From contig CM074187.1 in NCBI GenBank assembly GCA_037179385.1, forward strand, positions 51,308,879-51,372,878: a DNA stretch of 64,000 bases. Reading direction: 5' to 3'. Under the pieces are notes generated by a model that was not told the origin of the DNA, ran no database searches, and worked only from the letters and a program-made list of their open reading frames with translations. The stretch comes from Holothuria scabra (taxonomy: Eukaryota > Echinodermata > Holothuroidea > Aspidochirotida > Holothuriidae). This document shows positions 1 to 11,124 of the stretch, one piece after another. The position numbers and the translations under genes are program-made. Each line of letters opens with the position of its first letter. Positions within the stretch are counted from its first letter, which is position 1.

Positions 1-1344
1 CTTATAGACTGTTTCTTGTAATTCTGCTTTGATTTAATTTAAATGCAGTATGTCCCTTTTTTAAACAGCCAGCTTTATGTCGACCACTCAAGTTGGATGA
101 TACTGCTATATATTGGCTGCAGTGTGTAGATGTCGTTGAGTTGTAGGCCTATTAGGACTACTGTAGACCTGCATCATTAGGAAGCTTTGGATGAGCACAA
201 CAGAAGTTATTACTTATTTGAACTGATTAAAATAGGTTTGCTTTGTATATTAAGTCTTGTTTTGCATTTCAATTGTTCTGATAGATTGACTTTTAAAAAC
301 CCTGAGTGATGGCTGTATCAATATAACTAGAGGCTGTGTAAATGAGAATCTGGGGATACCTGCTGATAAAAATGTTTTCTGACAGTTCCTTGCAAACAAT
401 ACTATCTTGTTCTTCTGGACAATCAACAATTAAATGTCGAACACAGTAATAGGGAAACCTGAATTTTAGCTTAGACAGAGTGTGAAATAACCTGAAATGG
501 GAAACACTTAATAAAGGTCTTGACTGTAGCAACTGTGAGTTGCTCTCTCCCCCCCCATTCTTTTCTCTACAGTTGGATTATTGAAAAGTCATCAGCTGCT
601 TGTCCATGGCTGTATCTTGTTGATTTACTTTTCATAAATTTATTTGGACTGTTGATACGCGAGGTACTGTATAATCTGTTCTGATGATAACTGCAGCTAA
701 ATTTCCAACATGAGAATGACAAATATAATTACAGTATCAGTGTGAATATGCAGCCTATCAAAATGTCAAAAGACAAAACACTAAAAGGTTCTGTTCTTTC
801 TAGCTAGTGAGGAAAGAGATGTGTGCACTAAGAACCTTTAGTAAGCTCTGTTAATTTTAAATAGGCACCCTGGCAATAAAGTATAAGAGGCTTTCCATCA
901 TAGTCAAGAATAACATCAGTTGTAATCTATAGACAGGATATTGGGACAAATGGTTTACAAAATTTGGGAATTTGAGGGTTGTAAAATGAATGGCAAAGCC
1001 TCAAAGACATGTACAATTACTGGCTTTCAATGGTACATATATTAATTACTGGTTTGTAGAACTCAAAGCACTTTGCGATGTAACTCTGTTTCCATGCAAT
1101 TCAAATTTTAACCTTTTGAGGAGCCAGGTGTATTAAGCAGTGTGTACTAATTACTGAAATATGCTGTAGTAGTCACGAACATGCATAAATATTCCAATCT
1201 TATGTAACAAGAGTGTGGTGAGATACTACAAAGTCAGTGGTTACAGGAGGACCACCATATATGTTCTATGTTTGCTTGAAGCAGTATTGGATATGGTTAA
1301 TCGCCAATCCTTTTTGCGGAACTTCGGGTGATTGAGTTGCTTGA

Positions 1345-1495
1345 ATCCAGAATCTAGGAGGTTAGGTTAGAGGGAGCTTTCCAGTTTCTAACTAATTGGT
1401 TTAAGTCACATCTTTTTTTCCAGTTGTAGCTCACTGGCTTGTTTTCCTTACTCCAAAGCTTTTGCTGAGCACCAAGCACAATGGTAAAATCTATG
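1345..1495 (-). mobile_element. SINE copy, inverted, 5' truncated
   Basis: Reverse-oriented: tagctcactggcttgttttc, tgctgagcaccaagcacaat. It has the body and tail but not the tRNA-like head. Confidence 0.7.
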
Positions 1496-2495
1496 GGCGG
1501 TGATACTTCCCTCCTGTTTACTTATGTATATATCCCTAATTGCCTGCAATTCCATAGGCAAAGACTTCTTAGCATAGGGGTACCTCTGTCTTATTGTAAG
1601 AGACTCCCATCTTGATTGCATCATTCTGGCAAATCCAAGTAAGTTTGGGCAGAAGAAAGTTAGAGAGGTCTACTTCAATTTGTCTTTGACTTTACTCTGA
1701 TTTGATCTGATCTTGTGGAAGAGCAATTCTACACAGTGTGGTGAAACTTCCATTCAAATCAGTTATGTATTTCTCCAGGTGTCAGTGAATGAAATCCTCA
1801 GATTTGTGTTCAAAATTGAACTTCAGGGCAGCAGAGGTTACATCATTTCTTCAAATTGACAGGGAGTTCTGTGCTTTCCTTTGTTTTTTGAGACAGTTGT
1901 GTTACCTTGAAGTTGACAGGAATAGGACCTCACTGTGGGAATGCAAAGTTTGTAGTAAAGTTCTCATGTCTCTTATGCAATTACATTCTAATAGTTATGA
2001 TTGTGGAGGAGAAAACAGCTGAAAAGTTGAAAGATATTAAAAAAAGACTGTCCATTAATGTGAGTTGGTTAGTTAGTTGGGAGGATAGAGTTTTATGGCA
2101 CAGTTTCCAACCAGTTGCTTCATTAAATGTGAGAACATGATGTCATATGTACTTGCTTCAAGTTCACTTTTTGTTGAAAATGAGACAACTTTATTTGCTA
2201 TATATTGAGATCCACACATTGGATATCATTGCAAATTTCACTGCAATGCTAAGAAAATGTACCCTCTAACATATCAAGACCTGAAGTGACCTGAAACCCT
2301 GTTGCAACAGGGTAGGGACCAAATATCCTGATTGGCCATAATGCTTTAAAGTACTGATTAATGACAGTGGGTGTGAACTTGGAAGCAAGACAGACTAGGC
2401 CTAGGGTATTGTAAATGAGGTTTTGTACCATTATTTCTGCAAGCTACAAAATGGTACATGGCCTTCAGTTACATTTATGAGCATAAAGTACATGG

Positions 2496-2745
2496 TTAAC
2501 CTTTTACTGTTGTTTGGGTCCATTTGAGACGGAGAGCGCGGCTGTCATCCTTCTTTTACTGTTTCATGCAGGGCTCGAAACTGCGAGTAGCTACCCGAAA
2601 ATTCGGCCACAACAACGAGAGAGACAATAGATTAAGATCACAGGGTAAATAGCCTACGGAAGCTGATTAGGACATGCTATTGTATGTCCACTTTCTGTCC
2701 ACTCCCGAGGCGTGCAAATATGCCCTGATTGGAGCACAAGGGTTT
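2496..2745 (-). mobile_element. M1 MITE, truncated inverted copy
   Basis: Reverse-oriented relative of the elements at 4183 and 29035. It opens TTAACCTTTTACTGTTG and carries the shared internal phrases gctcgaaactgcgagtagct and gaaaattcggccacaacaac. The other end has lost the cggtaaa part of the terminal repeat and abuts R7 copy 1. CpG content is lower than in the two intact copies, consistent with greater age. Confidence 0.85.
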
Positions 2746-3105
2746 TTTTCCTTCCTACTTTTTGTAACACTTTCCTTCTCTCCCTGATTACATCTTATTC
2801 CTTCAGGGAGGAAATGAAGCTCACTACAGGTACAGGATATAGTCAGGTTTCTCATCTGAGAAATTGATTTACATTACCAAATATAAAAAGTTATGTAACA
2901 TTTGGAGTTAGCTATCAGCCAGTCAAGTATGTATTAATCGCTTTTCACACAGTCTGCACACAGTGAAAGCATAGATTAAAAGCATAGCTGATCAGAGGGC
3001 ACAGATCATGTAAAAAACTCAGATATCAGTTACACCCGGTACTGCCGTTGATCAACAGGGGTGTCTTGTGTTTCATTCTTAAGAAGCAAAGTGACGTCAT
3101 GAGGT
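2746..3105 (+). repeat. R7 repeat, copy 1
   Basis: About 360 bp related to 47003-47360 and, inverted, to 10150-10450. Shared: ctactttttgtaaca or cttactttttgttaca, tcagggaggaaatgaag, acattt.gagttagcta, tgttaattgcttttca, actcagatatcagt and aggggtgtct. It ends with a TGACGTCA palindrome (cAMP-response-type) near 3091. Non-coding; class unknown. Confidence 0.75.
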
Positions 3106-3784
3106 ACTTCATTACTGTACTAGGGATGGATTCTAGGCGGCTTTTCCATTCTCAGTTCCCTCCCCTTTTTCAACATATCAATCAACAATAAAAAACACAA
3201 AATTTAGCATATTTATTCAGTAGGAGATTGTCTAAAGGGTTCTCAGCCTCTGCCTACTCCCCCCTCTTTTTAATCCCTTGAAATGTCTGGATTTGTGCCT
3301 GATTTAACTGGGAACGTCAGTCAAACAGAAAAATTCAAGAAGAAGAAAAGGGATGAATTTGTTTAATACTTTCGATTCAAGAAAGTGAGCAGGGTAAGAC
3401 TTAACTGAATCATGCTGTGTGCACGTGCTGTTTGGCACACCTACATCCTGACCCCTGAGCTAAGTATGACATCTGATACTATAGGTCAAAAGGGCCAGTA
3501 ACAAGGCATATCTAATGTGTATTTTCAACTCCCTATACAGTATTTTCTCTGTACACTTAGGAATGTGAGACCCAAAATGTTCGAACCAAACTTTTAATCT
3601 GCCAGGAAAAACGTATGTAGAAGACTACAAACCATCTGGAATTAAAGGCTGTTGTGATTTCAAAAACTACATAGAATGAGAAACGCTGTTCCAAAGAAAA
3701 GAACTGCCCTCCACCATTTGGTTTGATATGTGTTTGCTTTAGATTAGCAGTTTTGTCCCCAAATGGATTTAGATGAGGTTTGGG

Positions 3785-3897
3785 GGCTTGGTTTCTAACC
3801 ATTAGGTAAGCCAAGCCAGCCAGGGCCTTATTTTCAGTTGTGGCACACTGGCTTGTTTTTCCTTGCTGTTGTTTATGCTGATCATCAAACACAGTAG
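3785..3897 (-). mobile_element. SINE fragment, inverted
   Basis: ttgtggcacactggcttgtt, then ttatgctgatcatcaaacac: the body segment only, diverged. Confidence 0.6.
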
Positions 3898-4182
3898 CAG
3901 TAGTTTTCTTTTAAGTCTTTGGAGGACAGTGAAGGAGTCCAAACCAGACCTCAAAACTTCACAACCATGGAGTCAATATCCCTCAAGGAATAGCACAGCA
4001 AATTAAGACCATTCATGCAAAATTTGACAAATAATATGATGTCAACATTGTACAAAGCCAACATTCTCAAGTTATTTATTATTTTCAAAATATGCCACTT
4101 CAATGCTTCTGCATGTTTTGGAGGCTCATTTTATTTCCATTAATTGGACTTTGGAAATGAAAACTTTTTTTGTGTCATGATT

Positions 4183-4440
4183 TTAACCCTTTACCGTTGT
4201 GCTCCGATCGGGGCATATTTGCGCGCCTCAGGATTGGGTGGAAAAGCGGACGTAGCCCGCCCCGCATCGGCTTCCGTAGGCCATCAACCCGTGGCCTTAA
4301 ACTATTGTCTCTCTCGCTCTTGTGGCCGAATTTTCGGGTAGCTACTCGCAGTTTCGAGCTCGGCGTGAAACAGTAAAGATGTGTGACAGCCGAGCTCTCC
4401 GCATGGGTCCAAAAGGACCCAAACAACGGTAAAGGGTTAA
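4183..4440 (+). mobile_element. M1 MITE, piggyBac-like, intact ends
   Basis: A 258-bp element bounded by TTAA on both sides, with terminal inverted repeats CCCTTTACCGTTG / CAACGGTAAAGGG. TTAA target duplication and CCC-starting ends are hallmarks of the piggyBac superfamily. There is no transposase frame; the interior is CpG-rich (gcgcgcctc, gtagcccgccccgcatcgg), unlike the AT-rich surroundings, and includes a GGGTCC-AAAA-GGACCC hairpin near the right end. It is non-autonomous and would need a transposase supplied elsewhere. Confidence 0.9.
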
Positions 4441-4860
4441 TTGCATATGATCACAGATATGGTAAAGATGGCTGTATAAAATAGTATGATCTTTGGTGTT
4501 GATCAGGTATACATTTCATCGGGAACCTTCTGTTGGCTACAACCATGAGAAGGAGGAAATCCCATGGAAGGAAATGATAGGAAACTTTATTCCATAAAGC
4601 ATGGCATGTTGTTTATCCAGTATGTTAAAAAATACTTCAATCGAATGTATTCCTACATTGGTAATGGTAATCAACTAATATTTTGTAAGTGTCAATGGTC
4701 CATTTGTTCAAATTTACCACAGAAAAGGAAATATTTCAGAAGATTTTGATGCTTTTAAAATTCTCAGACAGTTTGCCCTAACCCATTCTGGGTATATTTG
4801 TTTGGTTACTTTAAATACAGGAAGTCATTGAGACTTAAATACATAGACATAGACATAATA

Positions 4861-4878
4861 CTGTACAGTACTGTACAG
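4861..4878. repeat. Perfect 18-bp palindrome
   Basis: CTGTACAGTACTGTACAG, its own reverse complement. No other signal nearby. Confidence 0.7.
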
Positions 4879-5744
4879 TTCTTTATGTATGCAGTAGTAC
4901 ATAAGGCCTTTACTGCTTTCCCACATCCATTGTTTTCTTTTCTGAGATTTGTTTTCCCTTTGGAAAAGTTTTGGGACCATCTTTGTACACCTTTTGAAGA
5001 ATTAAACTTTCAACTTACAATATCATAATGAAGCCATCTTAGTATGAATTTGAACGTCTTACGTAATTTTTTCAAAGCCTGCAAGTACTTGCTTTGTCTT
5101 TTGTTCAAATCTGTTTCTGATGAACTGTTTTGAGCAAGTGTGGACAGGAAAGAGTGAAGTCAGGATAATTCTGGGAAAATGTTTCAACCAATTCCTGAAA
5201 ATTTGAAAACACAACCCCAAACATAGAAATGTTGTCAGTTAGCAAAGGTTATGCAAGTTAACATAGCAGACAGTAAGGAGACAAAACTTCTCACAATGAA
5301 AGATTTATATATTGAAGTTTAACCTAGTGGATCAGACAAATCTGAAGACTGTCTAACAGTTGAATATTTGCAGCATTTTGGTTAAACTATTCCACATGCA
5401 GTGCTATATGAGATCATGATGTGGATTTTTTAATCTTTGAAAAGTCTGAAGGAAACCTGCCTGCTATATTTAGTCAAACTATAGTGAAGCCAGTTTTAAG
5501 AGATATTACAACACCTTCGGGTAAAGTATTTACTCTTTGCTCTCAAGAGATGAGAGGGCATAAATTGAAAGTGAACTTGACAACTTTTGACCCTGAAGCT
5601 GTACCTCTCAGCAAACATCTTTCAAAGAAGACTGTACTTTGAGGACATGATTTTACTGTTATGAGTTTTATTACTAAGGGGGTACTCACTACACTCTACC
5701 TCCTACTGGTGTAGAATGTCAAGTATAAATTGAATCCAGGGACT

Positions 5745-5811
5745 ATGTGCCTGCAAAGTTTGTTCACCTCAAAGGACCTCTGTGCCTGAAAAGTTTGTTC
5801 ACCTCAAAGAA
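5745..5811 (+). repeat. Short tandem duplication, about 34 bp twice
   Basis: gtgcctgcaaagtttgttca and gtgcctgaaaagtttgttca, each followed by cctcaaag. A simple local duplication. Confidence 0.85.
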
Positions 5812-6842
5812 CTAGCTTTAACATATTAAACATGGGGAAACCTATTGCTGTATTGAGGCTACTGTACATGATGTGGAACATATGCAATATGTTTTGTGGC
5901 ACAACTGAGGGTTTATAACCAGCACCTTAAAGTTATATAAGTAACATTCATAGAAAAGATTCATGGGCTATAAAATTACCATCTATGAGGTAGAGTAGAC
6001 CTAGTTATTTATTTTGGGTGGAGGTTGTGGGGGTATGTTGAGGTTTGAAGTCAAAACTGTTGAAACCACTTGACTGACTCAAGAAAAATTTGTCAAAATT
6101 AAGTTGTTTAACAGAGCTTAACAAAGGTATGCTTTTCAGAAATGGTGGAACTGTTGCATCTCTTTTGATTAAAATTTAGAAAACAACAGATTGGATGAAA
6201 GGGGTGGGAAAATTTCTGTATAAGGGGTCAGGGAAGGGAAACTTAGTGGTGGAAATATTGCCAATGTACTCTTTTTTGAATAAAGGTAGTTCTTGAAATA
6301 CACATTGTAGGCTGCATATTGTTGATATTATTGAGTTGCAATAGGTCATAGTGTTGAAGCTATTATTAATCTGTCACCAATAAGCAGGGGAGGAGGGGCA
6401 AAGGGTTAGGGGCACAAGAGACGAGGGGAACAAGGTTTTGTTTTGAACTTTTCTAAAGCAAATTTAGAGTATAGGCTTAAAAATGTAGCCTATAGAGTAG
6501 ATCTTAGCATTTGCCATTTGCTCAAATCTGGGAAGAAAGCAGACATGTGAGTACCGGCTTTTCCTTAGGGAGGGGATAAGGGGAGGGGTATCAATTTATG
6601 GACATCAACAGTCATAAAGGAAAATAAAAAAATGCTTCCTGGAGATGATGTGGTTCAAATGGTGCTGTCAATCCTTTTCTGGCATGGTTTTTTTATGTAA
6701 GGCATTGGTCAATTCTAGAATTACAAATAGGCTAAGTCCCAGAAAGTTTACATTGTGTCAATACTTTTGTTATGATCATGTTATATGCAGCACTCTCACA
6801 TTTAATTATGCAATAGAAGTTGTGGCTTTGCCTCTTCCTCAC

Positions 6843-6955
6843 CACAAGCATAACCAATGGAGTAGGGAAAACAAGCCAGTGAGCTTCAACAGGGAAAGGC
6901 AATGGCTAATGTGACTTTGACTAATTGCTTAGAAACTGAAAACTTTATCTAACTC
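6843..6955 (+). mobile_element. SINE fragment
   Basis: accaatggagtagggaaaac, aagccagtgagcttcaac and a final tttatctaactctt. Body and tail, no head. Confidence 0.65.
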
Positions 6956-7434
6956 TTCCTCACCCCATTACTTTGCCCCTGTTCTATCCCATCCCTTTTC
7001 TCTCACCTTTTTAAGAAGTTCAGTCTACTGTGAGATAAAAAAAAAAATCATTAGATAATTCTGCCTCATGAAAGTAGACATCATGAGTTCATGACATGCC
7101 TGAAAGCATGACAGCTTGGCTGATTTTGAAACAGGAAAAAAATGCAGACAAAGATAGGCAGTCTATGGACCATGTAATCTGCAACAATGTTTCTTTTTGT
7201 TAGTTGTGTAACAAGCAAGGACTTCAAGGACAGGATAAGTTGTCCACACTTCAAGGGAGTGGATTCTTTCATGTAAAGGAAAATGAACTCTGTAACATCA
7301 AAGAAACAATGGTGGCAATGGAGATCAAAAGACTTTGCACATGAAAGACAAGTCAAAAAGGAAAAAAGGAACAAATGAGTCAAATAATAATCAAACTTGA
7401 ACAAAAAAAGTTAATAAAAATTGTAAGTCCTCAT

Positions 7435-7671
7435 CAGGGATGTAGCTGCTCTGGGTGGTGCTGGGTGGTTACAAGCACTCCAGGCAAATACACCTCTCCC
7501 CATCAACCACAAATCTTCCTAGTTAGACCTAAAACCAGCCTTAAATTCACCCCCTAAAGTAAAATAAGGTGAAAAATTAGTGGTTGAAAATTGGGGTAGA
7601 TGGGGGGGGGGGAGGTGCTTTTCCAGATCAGAAAATTACCTGGGGCTCAAATTTGGGTAGCTACATCCCTG
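7435..7671. mobile_element. hAT-like MITE with CAGGGATGTAGCT ends
   Basis: Terminal inverted repeats CAGGGATGTAGCT / gGTAGCTACATCCCTG. Flanking octamers gtcctcat and atgctcat agree at 6 of 8 bases, which fits the 8-bp target duplication of hAT elements. The interior has a G11 run at 7602-7612 and no coding capacity. It is related to the element at 40583. Confidence 0.7.
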
Positions 7672-8907
7672 ATGCTCATAGACTCTTTGCAGCTAAGAGT
7701 TTTAAGATAATTTATGTCCAAACTCTGTTTTGTTTCTATCTAAATATTTCTTTAGACACTAAGAAAACAAAAGGTGAATGTTGATTTGGGCAAATAAGAA
7801 AATCACTGCACTTGACTTTTAAAAGCATGGAAAACCTGCTTTTAAACATTGAATAAAAAAGAGGGTAGAGAGGTTTGACATTTGAGAACAAGGAAAACTT
7901 GCTCACCCAAAAATAATGATCTTTTCACCCTTCAGTGGGTATGATATTTACCAAGATCTGTTGGACCCATATGATTCTGTTAATTCTATACTTTTTTTTA
8001 CTTGAGGTACAAGGTTTCGATGCACATTTGGTGTATTCACAAATCCACAAGAAGACCTAACTCCTTAGTTCTCCTGACCTGATCTGTAAAACCCATTATT
8101 CCTTGACACCCAGGGCTGTTGTAGTATGTCTTAAGTTCATATGGCAGTTTTTTGTGAAAACAAGAAGTTGGCATTGCTTGAGGCTGTTTTTCTGGGAAGG
8201 AACATAAAAATTTATGAAGTGCTTTGGTTTCCTTTTCAGCAGGAACAAGTTTGTATTTTGTTGCCATATTCAAGTGGCATCTTATCTTACTCTATATGTT
8301 TGACTGTGTTACTCACCATGCTGGAGTGGGTTATAAAATATGTTATTGGTTCTGCATTTGGCATATGGATATGGAAATATTTTTTGGCTTAAAAATGTTG
8401 AGCAGTTATAATATCTTGGTATAATGGTTTGCTTAGGAGTGATCTTGTGTGAGTTTTACATTTATACTTTAAAACAGAGTAATATTTGGTGATGTTTTCC
8501 TTTTTAAAAGATTATAAGCTCACTTTCCCCAACCTACAATGGACTTTTCAGTTTAAAGGGGTGGGGGAGGGAGAGGAAGAGGATAGTTGCATTATTTTCT
8601 CTTTTTTGGTTGGAGGTGGCAAAAGGAAATGTGACACTGAGAATGATGAAACTCTGTGAAATAAGCAGAATGGAGATGAAGTAACACTGGTTAGATATAA
8701 AGGTTATGTGATACAGGGGTGGGGGTCAGTGTAACAACACAAAATGTTAACTTTTTCCTAACAAATTTCCCTGACAGATGTGGGAGTATTTGAGCACATG
8801 GTTGTTAAAAAAAAGTGAGAATCATGCAGTACTTTTTCCAAATTTACTTGAACCTACTGTACTACATCTCTTGTTTGTTTCATGCCAAACACCAGTTTCT
8901 TCACAAT

Positions 8908-9212
8908 TTAAAGGCAGTCATTCGTCACCCCAAACTACAGTTTCAGTATACATATATCAAAACTCTCAATTGGTACAGCTCTTTGATTGGCATCACATTC
9001 AAACAATGCATCATAGCTAAATTACACAGCATGGGCACTGAGAGTGTCTTGATTACACATTATGGACTTGTATGGCCACTGTGACAAGCCATGAGGCAAT
9101 AAACTAGGATTGTGTCTGGATAAAGATGAGTTTTAGATAAATGTGGGAGGGGCTAGAAGTAAGTAGGTTGGGAGAATTGGAACTGTTTGGGATGATGAAA
9201 ATATGCCTTTAA
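8908..9212 (+). mobile_element. M2 MITE (TTAA-flanked)
   Basis: A full-length but diverged copy, TTAA at both ends (8908 and 9209). It shares with other M2 copies caccccaaactaca near the left end, ctctcaattgg, agctctttgattg, tgagagtgt, gcaataaac, gtgggaggggct and actgtttggg. Non-coding. Confidence 0.8.
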
Positions 9213-9667
9213 ATGTTAAGTATGACATATGAAGAAACAGAATGTAAGATTTAGAGTGTATATATTCAAGTTAAGGGGACTGCATTCATGCTCTTTAGAC
9301 AGTTCCAATTCTTCCAATCTACTTCGCTCCTACTTACCTCACCTGTTCCACAAATGTACTGTTCCATTTACTGTGGAATACTGTCTGGCAATGTCTTCTG
9401 TAGGTGGCGCTATAGCCCAATAGGAACCATCCCTGAACACTACCATGTTTCATTGCCAGCGGAATGCTAAAGTCAGGTTTAATTAGCTCTCTCATTTTTT
9501 CGTCTTTTTGGATTTTCCTTTGGACTTTTTTTTTTTGGGTGCAGGAAGTTTTTCATCATCTCTGGATCGTTTTCAACTTTTCACCTGACCAGTGTGTTAA
9601 GTAAGATGTTTCCTTTTAGGGTTCTTAGGGGGCCCTTTTCTGGTTACTTTGTTAGCCGTTTTCGTTC

Positions 9668-10655
9668 CAATTCCAATTCTTCCGACCTACTGTAACAGTA
9701 CTTCAAGCCCCTCCCATAGCTGTCTAAAACTCATCCCATGCTGTGTTGTTTCTTCTTGAAAGCACCAGAGACACCCCAGTAGATCAAATACTGTGGTCTC
9801 ATGTACCCAGCGCTTGAGGTAACACTGTGTTTAGCGCTAAAGTAACGTGGGAACACGGGTTAATGCATGGTTGGTGTTTAAATTTCTGTCCTTCTCAAAT
9901 TGCAGGGTTCGTTTAAATCAAGCAAGGTCACAGGTGTTTATGGCACTGATGACAGGCATTTTCTAACATTTTACAGTAACAAGTATGTGAAATATTTGAT
10001 CTTTTCACTATGGTAGCACTACTCAGTCTATGAAACACAGGGTACGTGAGAACACAGACTGGAACACATGGGGTAAACCTGTGGTTTTGTCTTCTTGTAA
10101 ACACGAGGTAGCACTGAGTGTTGCGGGGTACGTGAGACCAAGCCTAAAGGTTGTGTGGGGTGTAACTGGTATCTGAGCTTGTTACATGATCTGTACCATG
10201 AAGTGATCTGTTTTCATTGTGTTCATACTGCATGAAAAGCAATTAACACACGTAGGACACCGTCTGTTACATAGCTAACCCCAAATGTTACGTAACTTTA
10301 TGTGTATTTGAATAAATCTGGTTCTGTCAATCAAATAAGCAGATGTAAAACTTGAGTATATGAAGTGTGTCTAGTGAGCTTTATTTCCTCCCTGAAACGA
10401 TGAGAGATGATCAGGCAGAGAAGGAGGATGTAACAAAAAGTAAGAAGGAAGTTTCATCATGCTTATCCAGATATAACTCTATTTTATCAATTCAGGGCAT
10501 ATCCTGGTGAAAGGCCCCTGTGTGTAATCAAAGCTCTCTCAGTACATGATATGTAATGTAAGCTACTCTGCTCTTTTGAATTTTATATCTATCAAAGAAC
10601 TTTTTCAGCTGAGAATTTCTTTACACTTTTGGTAAAAATTTTAGTTTCTGATGAT
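9668..10655 (-). mobile_element. M2 MITE, inverted, split by insertions
   Basis: The first part, about 9668-9740 (ccaattcttccgacctac, cttcaagcccctcccatag), and the second part, about 10506-10655 (gtgtgtaatcaaagctctct, gctgagaatttctt), are the two halves of one inverted M2 in the right order. About 770 bp lies between them, including an inverted R7 (10150-10450). A further small M2-like piece occurs at 9299-9335. Confidence 0.6.
10150..10450 (-). repeat. R7 repeat, inverted copy
   Basis: Reverse-oriented: gtgtggggtgtaactggtat, tctgagcttgttacatgatc, aagcaattaacaca, gctaaccccaaatgttacgt, ctccctgaa and gtaacaaaaagtaagaagga. It lies inside a split M2 copy. Confidence 0.7.
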
Positions 10656-11025
10656 GCTCGACTGCTTCAACTTCTTACAGTACCTTCTTGGTTTATAGTC
10701 TACTGACACACACAGCCCCCCTCTTCAGCTATGGGCGACTGGATTGTTTCTTTTTTACTCTTTAGAGATAAGTGATCGCTACATTAGTCTGATTTGTGAC
10801 TTCTAAACGTCTGCTGAAGCATGAGGGTGTACTGTATTGTTGAATTCTGACACAGATTGTTCATGGTAGCCCTGTGTTAAGGCACCCATTGGATTTTATA
10901 CTGTTGCATATAACTTAGCATTGAACTTTGAAATCTGCTCTGTTGTTAAAAGTGGCAATCTGATCATCATGCATGGTTCATTCAGCCTAAAAAGAATTCA
11001 CAGATTTCTTTTCTGTTTGTTTCAG

Positions 11026-11124
11026 TTCAACTTACAGTTACAGAAAGCAAGAGGAGAAAAACCTCAGAAAGTGGAATTGACAATTTCAATGACTTCTATT
11101 GGAATACAAGAAAGACAGAACAAG
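11026..11124 (+). CDS. GULP1: GULP-like exon A (PTB, middle)
   Basis: A 99-nt exon of 33 codons, phase 0 at both ends, following the acceptor ctgtttgtttcag and ending AAG|gtttga. It encodes FNLQLQKARGEKPQKVELTI and a further 13 residues ending ERQNK. It corresponds to the GULP1 stretch FARHIKKSEGQ...KVELQIS, a helix followed by a PTB beta strand. The donor is weak at +3/+4 but keeps G at +5. A T12-G15 tract begins 14 nt past the donor. This is the most 5' exon that can be recognised in the window. Confidence 0.9.

Larger units (their letters stand above)
1..11025. other. Upstream intron of the GULP-like gene
   Basis: No exon of the gene could be found here. The first exon seen begins in the middle of the PTB domain, at the position matching FARHIKKSEG in vertebrate GULP1. 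The preceding PTB part (the FLG...PKG...KLK stretch of the family) should therefore end in an upstream exon with a phase-0 donor. I looked for a coding match to that stretch on the + strand and saw none, so it probably lies before base 1. The region holds SINE pieces, two M1 MITEs, an hAT-like MITE, M2 copies and R7 copies, listed separately. The stretches 1-1340, 4441-6840 and 7680-8900 show no gene apart from a weak open frame at 5421. Open frames of 60-110 codons are common here on both strands and look like chance. Confidence 0.55.

Noticed and set aside
4144..4426. Open frames on both strands over M1
   Set aside because: They arise from the CpG-rich MITE interior, which has few stop codons. 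Lengths differ between copies and M1 is non-autonomous.
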